Positions 45,107-55,079 of a stretch of DNA of 64,000 nt are shown here, one piece after another. Every line of letters starts with the position of its first letter. Positions within the stretch are counted from its first letter, which is position 1. Origin of the DNA: an uncultured Prevotella sp. GTDB taxonomy: Bacteria > Bacteroidota > Bacteroidia > Bacteroidales > Bacteroidaceae. The notes beneath the pieces are model-generated. The model was not told where the DNA came from, made no database searches, and was given only the letters and a program-made list of their open reading frames with translations. A program made the translations under genes and the position numbers. The DNA is taken from the NCBI GenBank assembly GCA_900771975.1, contig CAAGPV010000095.1:1-64000 (forward strand), given 5' to 3'.

Positions 45107-45173
45107 TATGAGTTGTATTTTATTCCTTTAAATTATTCTCGCATAACGGATATACTATCCATTTTTATGCGCA

Positions 45174-45181
45174 CAAAGTTA
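45174..45181 (-). promoter_or_regulatory. Promoter -7 element of the M6 peptidase pair (TAACTTTG)
   Basis: It matches TAnnTTTG on the minus strand; the start would be near 45167, with a leader of about 60 bases. Confidence 0.55.
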
Positions 45182-45309
45182 AAACAAAAAGTTTATAACA
45201 GTGACTATTATAACAAAAAAAACACTATAAAAGGAGAAAAAAGTAAGGATTCACCAAAAAAAGAATCAATTGGAATACCTACAGAAGAAAACAACTTGAC
45301 AAAAAGAAA

Positions 45310-45341
45310 GGAGGATGCGACCCTAACGGGCAGCATCCTCC
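45310..45341 (-). terminator. Terminator of the SusCD operon
   Basis: A 9-bp perfect stem GGAGGATGC / GCATCCTCC with a 14-base loop, followed on the minus strand by TTTCTTTTTG. Confidence 0.88.
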
Positions 45342-45412
45342 AAAGTTAAAAAACTTGAGTGTATCTAAAGTAATTTAAATCATCTCTTGTTTTAAAAAGT
45401 ACATCTAAGAAA

Positions 45413-47068
45413 TTACTTCTGGATGTGCTTGTGACCATTCTCGATAACAATGCCCTTATAAGCCTTGCTTACCTGCTGACCTGCAAGATTATAAATGCGG
45501 TTGTCGGTATTGGTCTTATCAGATACATGTACAGAGCTGATAGCATCAGCAACAGTAGCATCACCCTGAAGAACATAAACAGGATTTTCAGAAGTATAGC
45601 CTTTACCAGTGAAGTAAAGAGCTGCTGCACGGCCTGTAGTGCCTTCTGGCAAAGCTTCACACTGTACACGCAAGTACTGAGCGCCATCACCGCCATCTTC
45701 AGCTTCTACACTTGAAATCCAGTCTGGCAACTCTGCTGTGTAGTTGTCATCACCACTGTTATTGTCGGTCCAGTCAAATGCAGTATAAGCAAGAGCGTAA
45801 TCAGCTGATGGGAAACCAACGTTGGTGACTGTCTGACCATCAGCAGAAACTTTCAGCTGGTTGATGTTTGACAATTGAGTGCCGTCTTTTGTCTGTCCAT
45901 CTGTCTCAACTCCAACGTAATCAAAGCAACCTGTGAATTGTGGAAGAATCTGGGTATCAGGATAATAATGATAATAGGTACGATCAGAAGTTCCGTCTGT
46001 ACAAAGGAAGTAAGAAGGTTCGATAAATGGACGATCATCAGAAAGTGCTTCACCACCATAGAAACAAATGTTAACACCATCCTGATCGAGACCAGAAAGA
46101 ACAAGGGCAAAAGGCTGATCGATAACGAACGGCTTAACGGTTGGGTTACCGAAACCGTCTACACCCTTAGCTGAGAACGTGAGAGTATTGACAAACTGCT
46201 TCTTTGTAGTGTAATAACTAGATGTATTTTGAGTAATGAAAGTCAAATCTTGATTAGAAGCTGTCAATGTTGCAATAGGTTCAGTGAGAGATGTATCAGC
46301 CATGTTGACGCCATAAACTGTCAAAGTCAAGTTAACACCATCATTGAGAAGAGTCTCGTTAGGACCTGCACATGGGAAGAAAATGTCTTCTACATAGAAT
46401 GGAGCAGCTGGCTTTTCAAAAAATGTCAAGACTGAATTACAATAATGTTTACCGCTTGGGGTTTCAACATAACCGTTACCATATAGGTGTTTTTCTGGTT
46501 GCATTGAACCATAGCCATAGAATCCATCAGAACCAGTAACGTCTAATGAAGAATAACTATCCACAGAATCTACACCAAGAGCTGAACCGTCACTATTCCA
46601 CTCACCACAGGTGAAAGAATTGTCACCAGAAGAAACGGTTGGAAAATAATATGCACCACCATCATAGCAACCTAAATTTCCATATGGGAAATCGCCATTT
46701 GAATAGGCTGCATCAGTATGATCCTTGCCATTAACAGACCAATTCGTGGTGGTTGGATTTTTTGACTTGTTCTCAAAAACTAGATTATAGAAAGGAGGAA
46801 CATTTAAGAGAGAAGCTTTATAAGAACGGAAATCCTTAGTTAAACCTCTCCAAAAAGTACCAGCTGGGCGAAGATAGTAAAGGTTGTCAGCAGCTGCTTT
46901 AGCAGGAGCTTTTACACTTTCCTCTCCTTTCACCATAGCTGGAGCAGCCATTTTGACAGCAGTTGGGTTAACCAACTTGAAGCCTTTGCCCACTTTTGCC
47001 TCTTGAACCTGTGCCGAAACAGACAATGCTGCGAAAGCGGCGGTTAAAAGTAAAACATTCTTTTTCAT
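45413..47068 (-). CDS. Secreted protein with BACON-like domain and T9SS-like tail
   Basis: 551 residues. The signal peptide ends near SAQ (residue 20). The central part has no family I recognise, but is rich in Gly/Tyr/Ser/Asp and beta-prone. Near 435-500 a segment with LPDWISSVEAED, LRVQCEALPEG and AALYFTGKGYTSEN resembles a BACON domain, which often binds carbohydrate or mucin in Bacteroidota. The C-terminus RIYNLAGQQVS...GIVIENGHKHIQK resembles a short T9SS tail. It is the last gene of the SusCD operon, 23 bases after DUF4302. Likely a surface or secreted binding protein; the function is unproven. Confidence 0.75.
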   Translation of the reverse strand: MKKNVLLLTAAFAALSVSAQVQEAKVGKGFKLVNPTAVKMAAPAMVKGEESVKAPAKAAADNLYYLRPAGTFWRGLTKDFRSYKASLLNVPPFYNLVFENKSKNPTTTNWSVNGKDHTDAAYSNGDFPYGNLGCYDGGAYYFPTVSSGDNSFTCGEWNSDGSALGVDSVDSYSSLDVTGSDGFYGYGSMQPEKHLYGNGYVETPSGKHYCNSVLTFFEKPAAPFYVEDIFFPCAGPNETLLNDGVNLTLTVYGVNMADTSLTEPIATLTASNQDLTFITQNTSSYYTTKKQFVNTLTFSAKGVDGFGNPTVKPFVIDQPFALVLSGLDQDGVNICFYGGEALSDDRPFIEPSYFLCTDGTSDRTYYHYYPDTQILPQFTGCFDYVGVETDGQTKDGTQLSNINQLKVSADGQTVTNVGFPSADYALAYTAFDWTDNNSGDDNYTAELPDWISSVEAEDGGDGAQYLRVQCEALPEGTTGRAAALYFTGKGYTSENPVYVLQGDATVADAISSVHVSDKTNTDNRIYNLAGQQVSKAYKGIVIENGHKHIQK

Positions 47069-47091
47069 AAACTATACGTATAAAATAAAAA

Positions 47092-48444
47092 TTAATTTAA
47101 TGTTAAAACAAACCAATCAGAAGGATTCTGAGCAGAAGTCAGCTTAATAGTGCGCAAGTTGAAAGCAGTGCTACCTGCACTAACTGTGAGCTTCTGTCCG
47201 AACAAATCGAGGAGAGACTGAAGGGCAGGAACAGAATTTAACGTATTCTGAGAAGATTGAGACACTGGTTCCAACTGGAAAGTAACACCATCATCTTGCT
47301 TAGAATAGGTATAAACAAAATCAACTTTAGATTGCGAAGAACCATGTTTGTAGGAAACGCGCAAAGTAATATTACCATTAACGAATTGTAAAGATACGTT
47401 ATTGAAAGTCAACTTGCCATTGGGATTGTTTGTAAATCCTGCCTGAACATTCTTGACGATCGTTTTTACAGACTCTGACATATCTGAATTGGCACGTAAA
47501 ACCCAACGATAGGATGTACCAATAGTAGAGTCAAAGAAACGCAAAGGATCATCTCCTGCAATATAGTAGTTTTCGTTGTCTACACTCTCAAAGACGTCTT
47601 TGTCTGAGATATACTTGAATTCCTGTACTGTTACGTCACCATAAGTCTTGGCATCACGGAAACGAAGATAGTAGTCATCGCCGCGCTTGGTAACCAAGAA
47701 CGGGTTAAACGACTCATTGATGACAGCATCTTTATCAAAAGGATAGATGTTAGGTATACCATCATTAGCACCTTCCATTTTGTAGATAGAGTCTCCATAG
47801 TGTACAATATCATAGGTTGGAGAGTTAGAAGGGAACATATTGTTCTGAAAATTCTTCACATCTTCCAAATAAGACTGATAGTCTATACCTTCTTCAACAG
47901 GAGTAAGAAGATTGTAAGTACCACGTTTCTTTCCCTTCAACATCATGTAAGAAGCGTCTTCTGGGGCATCTGTAATGATATACTCATAGTCGCCTCCGAT
48001 ACCTGTACCCGTTTCATCATTGGGTTCATCCTTACTTCCTGTAGAAGAAATATCCTCTGGATTGGTGAAAGTATGGATAACGGTATTGTAAGTATTGAAA
48101 GTCAAGACAGGACCATTATCTGTTATAACGTCCCAAGCTGAAGAATCTTCCTTAAAGACATTGCTGGACATCGAGTTGTTCATAGCTGCAACAACAGTGT
48201 GATTGCTATTGAAGCGAAGCAACAAAAGATAACCGTTACCATAAGGAGCCTCGTCTTTCTTTGTTGGATAGAGCTGCATAGCCCAACCGTTGGGCTGTGC
48301 CGTAAGACGGGAAGAATAAAGATCGCTTGCTTCGTTCAAGCGCTCAGCGGCAGTCTTGTTGAAAAGATCGTCTTCTTCGCCTGCGCAGCCAACGAAAACA
48401 AGGGCTGCACAGAAGAGAAGAGAAATGGAAAATATCTTTTTCAT
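47092..48444 (-). CDS. DUF4302 lipoprotein
   Basis: 450 residues. Lipoprotein signal with lipobox VGC (Cys about residue 19) followed by AGEEDD, an acidic stretch that favours surface export. The AERLNEASDLYSSRLTAQPNGWAMQLYP region identifies DUF4302, known from SusCD-type operons of Bacteroidota. The function is unknown; a role in binding the transported ligand is plausible. Gap to the upstream metallohydrolase gene is 22 bases. Confidence 0.85.
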   Translation of the reverse strand: MKKIFSISLLFCAALVFVGCAGEEDDLFNKTAAERLNEASDLYSSRLTAQPNGWAMQLYPTKKDEAPYGNGYLLLLRFNSNHTVVAAMNNSMSSNVFKEDSSAWDVITDNGPVLTFNTYNTVIHTFTNPEDISSTGSKDEPNDETGTGIGGDYEYIITDAPEDASYMMLKGKKRGTYNLLTPVEEGIDYQSYLEDVKNFQNNMFPSNSPTYDIVHYGDSIYKMEGANDGIPNIYPFDKDAVINESFNPFLVTKRGDDYYLRFRDAKTYGDVTVQEFKYISDKDVFESVDNENYYIAGDDPLRFFDSTIGTSYRWVLRANSDMSESVKTIVKNVQAGFTNNPNGKLTFNNVSLQFVNGNITLRVSYKHGSSQSKVDFVYTYSKQDDGVTFQLEPVSQSSQNTLNSVPALQSLLDLFGQKLTVSAGSTAFNLRTIKLTSAQNPSDWFVLTLN

Positions 48445-48466
48445 ATCGTTTTCTTTCTAAGCTAAG

Positions 48467-49684
48467 TTATTGTTGAAGTGCTTTATATTTATAAACTTCT
48501 TGGCGCAAAGAGTCCATAAGCGTCTCGCCAGAAGGCAATACTGAAACTAACTTGTTAATCAGATAGCCATCACGACCGACTTTAAAGGTACCATCTTCGT
48601 TAGTTACATACATGTGGGTTTGAACTTCTCTACGCAAAAGATCCAAATTGATATTATAATGCTCCTTGAGATAAGTGCGTACCAAATCAATCTTCTGTAA
48701 GATTACTTCACGACCGTCTATACCCGTTTCATGAATCCATTGAACGTTGCCGTCCTTGTCTAAAGAAACCGAACCGTCTGCATTGCGAAGACATTTGCGA
48801 CGATAAATCTTATTTTCACCGTTATCTGCTTCTTTGAAATAGCCTATTGTGTCAAGACTACAACCAGGCTTGATAAGCTTATTGTAATCGTTTACAGTTT
48901 TACAATCAACTTCTTCCCACTCGTAACTTGCAGAATTCAACAACTTGTTCCAAGAAATGGAGTCTGATGTTACGTAAACTGAGAGACACTCAGCCCAGTC
49001 TTCGGCTACGGCACTTGAAGCATAAGAAGATACAAATCCAAATCCGGACTTCAATGAGTCTGGAGAATCAGACCAACCTGCAGCATCGTAATTACTATTG
49101 GAAATAGTGTTAAAAGATGTAGGACGAAGGTGTGTCTGGTCAAGAATGTGGGCAAACTCATGGTGCATCGTCTTAAAGAAGTATTGGTTCATCATCGTGA
49201 TGTTGGAAGCATCAAGGTTGTTCACATTATAAAGGTTGATCTTTACACCGCTACTTGCATCACCCAACGTTTCAGTACCCTGAGAAGGATTGTAGTTCTT
49301 GGAACCTATTACGTGGATGATACGCGGACTATTCTCTTTCAAGAACTCATCGCCAGCAATGTCCTTATAGATATCATACCAGAGATACTTGGTAAGAACG
49401 GCAAGATCTACGCTCTTGTCATAAGTTGCTGGAGTAAGGTTCTTGTTCATATCGGAGCCTTTATCTTCCATCTTATAGATAAACTTGAGGTTGTAAGGCT
49501 CGAGGAACTCTTTCTTACAGAAGGTATCCAAGGGGAAAGTATACAACGACTTATCCAAATAATCGATAGACGGATCAGAATCAAAAATGGTCGCTGTGAA
49601 GTCATCATCGTCAGAGCAAGACACAAAACCTGCGCTAACAGCGATGATAGAAACAATCAATAATGTCTTAAATGTAAATTTCAT
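48467..49684 (-). CDS. Substrate import-associated zinc metallohydrolase lipoprotein
   Basis: 405 residues. The signal peptide ends at lipobox VSC (C23), and C-SDDDD that follows fits the acidic surface-export signal of Bacteroidota lipoproteins. A zinc motif HHEFAH (HEFAH at 175-179) is followed by LDQTHLRP and a helical domain. The family is known from SusCD operons and is thought to act on a peptide or peptide-linked substrate at the cell surface. A strong Shine-Dalgarno AGGAGG is 8 bases before the ATG at 49684, unusual in this window. Confidence 0.88.
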   Translation of the reverse strand: MKFTFKTLLIVSIIAVSAGFVSCSDDDDFTATIFDSDPSIDYLDKSLYTFPLDTFCKKEFLEPYNLKFIYKMEDKGSDMNKNLTPATYDKSVDLAVLTKYLWYDIYKDIAGDEFLKENSPRIIHVIGSKNYNPSQGTETLGDASSGVKINLYNVNNLDASNITMMNQYFFKTMHHEFAHILDQTHLRPTSFNTISNSNYDAAGWSDSPDSLKSGFGFVSSYASSAVAEDWAECLSVYVTSDSISWNKLLNSASYEWEEVDCKTVNDYNKLIKPGCSLDTIGYFKEADNGENKIYRRKCLRNADGSVSLDKDGNVQWIHETGIDGREVILQKIDLVRTYLKEHYNINLDLLRREVQTHMYVTNEDGTFKVGRDGYLINKLVSVLPSGETLMDSLRQEVYKYKALQQ

Positions 49685-49700
49685 TAGTTAACCTCCTGTC

Positions 49701-51440
49701 TTATTTGGTTTTTACAACGAGTGTACTGAGATTGAATGAAGCATCCGGTTTGGAAGGGGTAACGGTTTGCCGAGAAGACTCCAAGCCTGCAGAAAGTGTT
49801 TCCCAAGGAACTTCAACAGCACGGTTATCATCGTCATAATTAGACTGAACCTGCTCCTGTTCAACACCAACTACGTGGGTCAAATCAACACCCCAACGCT
49901 TCAAGTCGAAGAAACGATAACCTTCGAAAGCTGTTTCTGTACGACGGAAATCGTTCAAACAGTTCATATAAGGTGTAGCTTCAGCCGGAATGACATAAGA
50001 AGAACTCATACGCTGGGTGAAATCCCAGTTAGCAAAACAGTTTACATTTTCGGGATCTGAATAGTAGTCCTTAAAGACACTATTAGTCATAAACTTGGTA
50101 TAGCCACCAGTTATATAGGCTTTATAATCATCAGCTGAGAGGGTATTAAGCTCGCAGTTCCAATACCATCGAAGGTCTTGAGCTGCATCTTCATAACGTC
50201 CCAACATAATCTTAGCCTCAGCACGGTCCAAGAGCAATGAGTTGGCTGTAAACGCACGATAAATAATATGCGGATAACCGATACCAGCAATCTTGTCGGT
50301 ATATTCGAACTTCTCGTAAATCTTTGTACTTATAAAGCCATAATCATGAGAAGAAGAAGCAAACAACTGACCACTTACCAACATCTGTGCAGGACAAATA
50401 TAACCTCTCCACAAAGGATTAGAAGTGTTGATCATCAATGCAGCACGGGCTGCAGGACCTGCACAAGAGTAGCGATAGCCGAAAACACGACGGCTAAGCA
50501 ACGAATAGGTATCGATAAGCAACAAGTTGTTCTTACGATTTGGATGTTGCCAAGCAGTAGCATAGTCATCAGCTGAAGAACAATCTTTGAAAGAAGAAAG
50601 GTCCATCAACATATTCTGAACACTGGCAGAGTCAGTTCCTAACACCTCGTTAGCATGATCAATCACCTTTTGCCATTGATGTGTATAAAGGTAATAACGT
50701 GCTGCAAACGCATGAGCTGCATTGGTATTAAAGTGATATTTAGGTGCAGTCTTGAAGTTTACATCGCTGATATTCTGCAAACCTTCTTCAAGATCCTTGC
50801 CAATTTTTGCGTAAACATCGGCAACATTGCCACGATCATATTGCTTAGAAACAACATTTTCAGGCTCAGTTACATAAGGAACACCTACATCATTTTTGCT
50901 GGCTTCGGCATCTTTATAAGCTTTTGAGAAGATATTAACCAACATAAAGTGGTCATAAGCGCGCAAAAGAAGAGCTTCACCCTTGGCTGCCTTCAACTCA
51001 GAAGTTGAACTATCGGCTTTTTCGATATTGTCTATAGCCTGTAGTGCATGGTTGACAGTAGCTATTGAGCTATAATAAGCTGACCACAATTGTCCAGGAC
51101 TGTCATTGTTACCGTAAGAAGCAGTAGAAGCTGGCTCAAAACGGAACAACTGATTGTCCCACAAATTGTAATGACTGTAATTGTAATGAGACAGAATCTG
51201 CTTATCGTTAGGGCTTGATGGAAGGTGAGGAGCCTGGTTGTCAATGATGTTATCACTCGACAACTCACCTATCCATGCAGGATTTGACTCCGGATAGGCA
51301 GACACCAAAAGACTTAACACCTTGTCTGGAGAGTCAATCTCTGTACGCTCATCGGGCACAGTATCCAAGAAGTCGCTGCACGAGGTGAAAGCAACGGCAC
51401 CCATACCCAATAATAGTGATATATATTTAATTGATTTCAT
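49701..51440 (-). CDS. SusD/RagB-family surface nutrient-binding lipoprotein
   Basis: 579 residues from the ATG at 51440; the frame is open upstream to 51473. Lipobox TSC (Cys about 20) and CSDFLDTVPDERTEIDSPDKV are typical of SusD. The helical TPR-like core and the late DFRRTETAFEGYRFFDLKRWG motif confirm the family. It acts as the lid of the SusC channel. The ligand cannot be read from sequence; the neighbouring metallohydrolase suggests peptide rather than glycan. Confidence 0.94.
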   Translation of the reverse strand: MKSIKYISLLLGMGAVAFTSCSDFLDTVPDERTEIDSPDKVLSLLVSAYPESNPAWIGELSSDNIIDNQAPHLPSSPNDKQILSHYNYSHYNLWDNQLFRFEPASTASYGNNDSPGQLWSAYYSSIATVNHALQAIDNIEKADSSTSELKAAKGEALLLRAYDHFMLVNIFSKAYKDAEASKNDVGVPYVTEPENVVSKQYDRGNVADVYAKIGKDLEEGLQNISDVNFKTAPKYHFNTNAAHAFAARYYLYTHQWQKVIDHANEVLGTDSASVQNMLMDLSSFKDCSSADDYATAWQHPNRKNNLLLIDTYSLLSRRVFGYRYSCAGPAARAALMINTSNPLWRGYICPAQMLVSGQLFASSSHDYGFISTKIYEKFEYTDKIAGIGYPHIIYRAFTANSLLLDRAEAKIMLGRYEDAAQDLRWYWNCELNTLSADDYKAYITGGYTKFMTNSVFKDYYSDPENVNCFANWDFTQRMSSSYVIPAEATPYMNCLNDFRRTETAFEGYRFFDLKRWGVDLTHVVGVEQEQVQSNYDDDNRAVEVPWETLSAGLESSRQTVTPSKPDASFNLSTLVVKTK

Positions 51441-51494
51441 AAATGGTTTTCTTTTCTTAATCGGTTGAAACAATTATACTATTGACGCATTACA

Positions 51495-54400
51495 TTAGAG
51501 GCCAAGGCGGACAGTTAATGTGAACTGCTTTGACAATGGCGTTGCAACACCACCTGAGTTTACGAACTCTGGATCTTGACCATTCAACTTATCATCAGCA
51601 TAAATCAAGAAGAGGTTGGTTGCATCCAGTTTCAGAGAACAAGTGTTTAAGCCAATCTTGTTGATGAGTTTCGGAGAGAAATCGTAGGTTAAAGAAATAT
51701 CTTTCATACGAACGAAGCCTCCGTCGGCAACACGAGCAGAACTGTAGTTGTATGCATTATAAGCAACTGACAATGAGTTGTCGTTATAATATTGACGTAC
51801 AGAAGCAATAGCTGGAATGGTAGTTACCTTTTCATCACCTGGCATTACCCAACGGTTCTTAAACTCTTTAGGCATAGCGCTCATATCAGAGTAAGAAGAT
51901 GAGAAGACAGGATCAAGACGAAGCTTGTTTCCGAACGAATAGGTAATGAACACATTCAGACGCCAATTCTTCCAACGCAGTGTGTTATTAAGACCTCCAT
52001 TGGTGGTAGGCTCAGTAGGACCTTCATACTTCAAGAAGTCAAGTTTTTGGAATTCTTGGAAGTTAAGGTCGGTTGTTGTCACCTCACCATTCTCGTTGAT
52101 GACCTGAGGAATACCCTCGTCATTCAAACCAACAAAAGGAATAGAGAAGAGTGAACGGTGAGGATAGCCTTTACGGATATTGGCACCAGAGTTGTAAACC
52201 AAGTTAATAACATTGGCCTGGCTAAGCACATCCTTAATAGTGGTCTTGGTATAAGCAAATGTCAAGTCGGTTGTCCAGTCGAAGTCCTTTGATTGAATGT
52301 TGCGAGTAGACAAGGTTGCTTCAACACCATGAGAACGCATGGAAGCCACATTAGCAAACTTACGGATTTCACCACCGGCACCTTGGGTGTTTACATAACC
52401 CATCAAATCGTAGTTGTTACGCCAATACCAGTCTGTGGTAAGGTTGATGCGGTTGTTGAAGAAACCGAAGTCATAACCGATGTTGAACTCTTTCTTCTTC
52501 TCATATGTAAGATCTGAGTTGGCAAGTTGTGACAAATAGATGTAAGACTCTTGTTGATCACCCTGTGGACGCCACTTGATACCAGAGCGATAGATTGGCA
52601 ACGCATTAGAAGCAGTAGTTTGCTCACCTACCAAAGAATAGCTCAAGCGCAATGATCCGTGAGAAAGCCAATAGTTGTGCTTAGCTGCCCACTTCTTAAA
52701 CCACTCTTCTTCATGTGCGTTCCATGCACCAGAAATATTCCAAGTAGGCAACCAACGAGCATTGTTAGACTTACCCAACTGGTTAGAACCATCATAACGA
52801 CCTGTCACACTGAAAGTGTAACGACCTTTATAAGAATAGCTCAAGAATGCGAAATAAGCCAAACGACGGTTCCATGACTTGTTGTAATAAACGCGTTCAA
52901 GGCCTTCCTCTTTAGCCTGCTTGTAGAAAGCAGTAGGAAGAGACTGTAAACGGCTATTAGCATAGTCGATACCATACTCTGCATCGTGGCGAGAATCATA
53001 GTCTGCACGGTTAGCTTCCATACCAGCAAGGGCATTGAAGATGTGGGTATCATTCCAAGTATTGTCATAACGAACAGTTCCACGGAAGTCGAGCTGGGTA
53101 ACAGCGTTCTCGTCCATAATGTTGATACCACCTGTTGGCATTACCGAAACTGGCAATGAGTTGGGCTGGTCTGGGTCAGTGTACAAGAAAGAGTTACTAT
53201 ACATTACGTTAGGATCGTCAACACCAGCGCGATAAGCTTCAGCCTGGTTTGAGTGGTTCATAACGATATGTTCACGGGAAGAACGCATTGTACGATAGTC
53301 GCCCAAGACGTTAACCTCAACATGCTTGATGGGCTTCCAGGTAAGTTCACCTTGGAATTTAATATCATGTACATTAATATCTATGTAGTTGTTGGCCAAC
53401 TCATTGAAGATATTGAAAGATGCATAGTTACGTTTATAGGTTCCATAAGGGTCAAGCGTACGGGATGTATTCAACGAATAGCTGAATGGGTTGATATCGA
53501 AATCACGACTAACCTCACCACTTACAGGGTCAACGCTCTGATTCAACGTACCAGGAGCACGTTGTTTACGATAGCTCGCATTGGTACGCAAAGTCACGCT
53601 AAGTGTTTTGCTCAGATTGAAAGAAGCGTTCATCACACCTGTATAACGTTCTACTTTACTGTCATCTGTCCATCCCGGGTCGTTGTAAGCAGAAAGAGAT
53701 GCGTACAAGTTTGCCTTATCAGTACCTGTACTTACGCTGACAGAGTGGTTCTGAGTAAGATTGTTATGGAACAACAAATCAAACCAATCGGTGTTACGGA
53801 ACTCTGCTTGCTGCAAGTAAGCGTTCATTGCCGACTGTGTATAAGGAAGTCCAAACTGACCATTGGTCTTGTTGTAAGTATCAATTTCGTTATACATTTT
53901 ACCATAAAGGCCTGAAGTTGAACCGTTTACCAACGATGCCATTTCGAGCCATCCCTTAGCAGCCATTTCCTTATAGATACCCATTTGCTCCTGGGAGTTA
54001 CAAATATTGTAGTTGCTATAGCTTGGTTTCAAGCGGTAAGAGAACTCACCTGTATAGTTGATGGAGCTACGACCAGCACGTCCTTTCTTGGTTGTAATAA
54101 CGACAACGCCTGCCATTGCACGCGCACCATATATAGAAGTAGCAGAACCATCCTTAAGAACTTGGAAGCTTTCGATATCATCTGGGTTCAAACCTGCGAT
54201 AGCATTGGAAATCAAGGTGGTAGCATCACCAGACGACAAATCGTCTGCACTCACCTTAACAGCGTCTTCCATGATAACACCATCAACCACCCAAAGAGGG
54301 CTCGAGCTACCATAGATAGACGTAGCACCACGTACACGTATCTTAGGAGCCGTACCGAATGTTCCCGAAACATTTTCCAACTGAACACCGGCAATACGTC

Positions 54401-54830
54401 CTTCAAGACCACGAGTTACATCGGCAATACCGTCCAGACGTGCCTTATCGGCATCCACCTTAGTGGTTGCACCAGTAAACAGGCGCTTGTCTTGTTTCAT
54501 AATACCTGTTACAACGACATCCTCAAGGGTATGAGCATCTTGTTCTGGTTTGAGAACAATCTTCAAATTGGCTCCACCCTTAACCGTTTGGGTCTTCATA
54601 CCAATGTAGCTGATGACCAAAACAGGGTTGCTTACATCTGTTGTAATCGAAAATTTACCGTCAATGTCGGTTGCTTCGCCCACCTTGGTTCCCTGCACAA
54701 CGACAGAAGCACCAATGACAGGTTCATTATCTTCCGAAGAATAGACGGTTCCTGAAACTGTGGTTTGAGCCAAGGCCATTCCTATCGACAGGAACAAACT
54801 GGCCAATACCAGGCTTAGTCTTTTTCCCAT
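51495..54830 (-). CDS. SusC/RagA-family TonB-dependent transporter
   Basis: 1,111 residues. Signal peptide (about 1-21), an N-terminal carboxypeptidase-like extension (GTVYSSEDNEPVIGASVVVQ), the TonB box region (DVVVTGI), a plug domain with the family LKDGSATSIYGARAMAGVVVITTKKG signature, then a 22-strand barrel ending in FTLTVRLGL. It pairs with the SusD that follows after 54 bases. No sigma/anti-sigma gene lies upstream, unlike many SusCD operons. Confidence 0.95.
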   Translation of the reverse strand: MGKRLSLVLASLFLSIGMALAQTTVSGTVYSSEDNEPVIGASVVVQGTKVGEATDIDGKFSITTDVSNPVLVISYIGMKTQTVKGGANLKIVLKPEQDAHTLEDVVVTGIMKQDKRLFTGATTKVDADKARLDGIADVTRGLEGRIAGVQLENVSGTFGTAPKIRVRGATSIYGSSSPLWVVDGVIMEDAVKVSADDLSSGDATTLISNAIAGLNPDDIESFQVLKDGSATSIYGARAMAGVVVITTKKGRAGRSSINYTGEFSYRLKPSYSNYNICNSQEQMGIYKEMAAKGWLEMASLVNGSTSGLYGKMYNEIDTYNKTNGQFGLPYTQSAMNAYLQQAEFRNTDWFDLLFHNNLTQNHSVSVSTGTDKANLYASLSAYNDPGWTDDSKVERYTGVMNASFNLSKTLSVTLRTNASYRKQRAPGTLNQSVDPVSGEVSRDFDINPFSYSLNTSRTLDPYGTYKRNYASFNIFNELANNYIDINVHDIKFQGELTWKPIKHVEVNVLGDYRTMRSSREHIVMNHSNQAEAYRAGVDDPNVMYSNSFLYTDPDQPNSLPVSVMPTGGINIMDENAVTQLDFRGTVRYDNTWNDTHIFNALAGMEANRADYDSRHDAEYGIDYANSRLQSLPTAFYKQAKEEGLERVYYNKSWNRRLAYFAFLSYSYKGRYTFSVTGRYDGSNQLGKSNNARWLPTWNISGAWNAHEEEWFKKWAAKHNYWLSHGSLRLSYSLVGEQTTASNALPIYRSGIKWRPQGDQQESYIYLSQLANSDLTYEKKKEFNIGYDFGFFNNRINLTTDWYWRNNYDLMGYVNTQGAGGEIRKFANVASMRSHGVEATLSTRNIQSKDFDWTTDLTFAYTKTTIKDVLSQANVINLVYNSGANIRKGYPHRSLFSIPFVGLNDEGIPQVINENGEVTTTDLNFQEFQKLDFLKYEGPTEPTTNGGLNNTLRWKNWRLNVFITYSFGNKLRLDPVFSSSYSDMSAMPKEFKNRWVMPGDEKVTTIPAIASVRQYYNDNSLSVAYNAYNYSSARVADGGFVRMKDISLTYDFSPKLINKIGLNTCSLKLDATNLFLIYADDKLNGQDPEFVNSGGVATPLSKQFTLTVRLGL

Positions 54831-54883
54831 AAAAAACCTCTAAATTATTTTTGATACTTTAAATTACTTTCTAATACGGGGTA

Positions 54884-54916
54884 CAAAATTACAACATTTC
54901 TGTCAAAACACCACAA
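54884..54916 (-). promoter_or_regulatory. SusC operon promoter, TTG-N22-TAATTTTG
   Basis: On the minus strand TAATTTTG at 54891-54884 matches the -7 element; a TTG lies at 54916-54914, 22 bases upstream, slightly long. The leader is about 47 bases. Confidence 0.5.
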
Positions 54917-55028
54917 TTTTCTAAAAGAAAATGCAAATTCTGTTAGTTAAAACCAATTATTTAGCACAAATGGCTAAGATAAAAAGAGAAAAGTTGCACT
55001 TTATATACAAAAAAGTAGGAATAGAAAA

Positions 55029-55048
55029 GGGACGCTTTTGAGCGTCCC
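55029..55048 (-). terminator. Terminator of the rsmI-lipoprotein operon
   Basis: An 8-bp perfect stem GGGACGCT / AGCGTCCC with a 4-base loop, followed on the minus strand by TTTTCTATTCC. Confidence 0.88.
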
Positions 55049-55079
55049 TATATATAATAATGTATTATACCTTATTATA

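Larger units (their letters stand above)
45107..45412. other. AT-rich intergenic region between peptidase and SusCD operons
   Basis: The 306 bases hold the M6 promoter (45174-45181, minus strand) and, at 45310-45341, the terminator of the upstream operon. The rest is A-rich; the open frame on the plus strand at 45113-45349 is low-complexity Lys/Asn/Ser and crosses both signals, so I do not count it as a gene. Confidence 0.6.

Noticed and set aside
45113..45349. Plus-strand gene of 78 codons
   Set aside because: Low-complexity Lys/Asn/Ser translation that crosses a minus-strand promoter and terminator.
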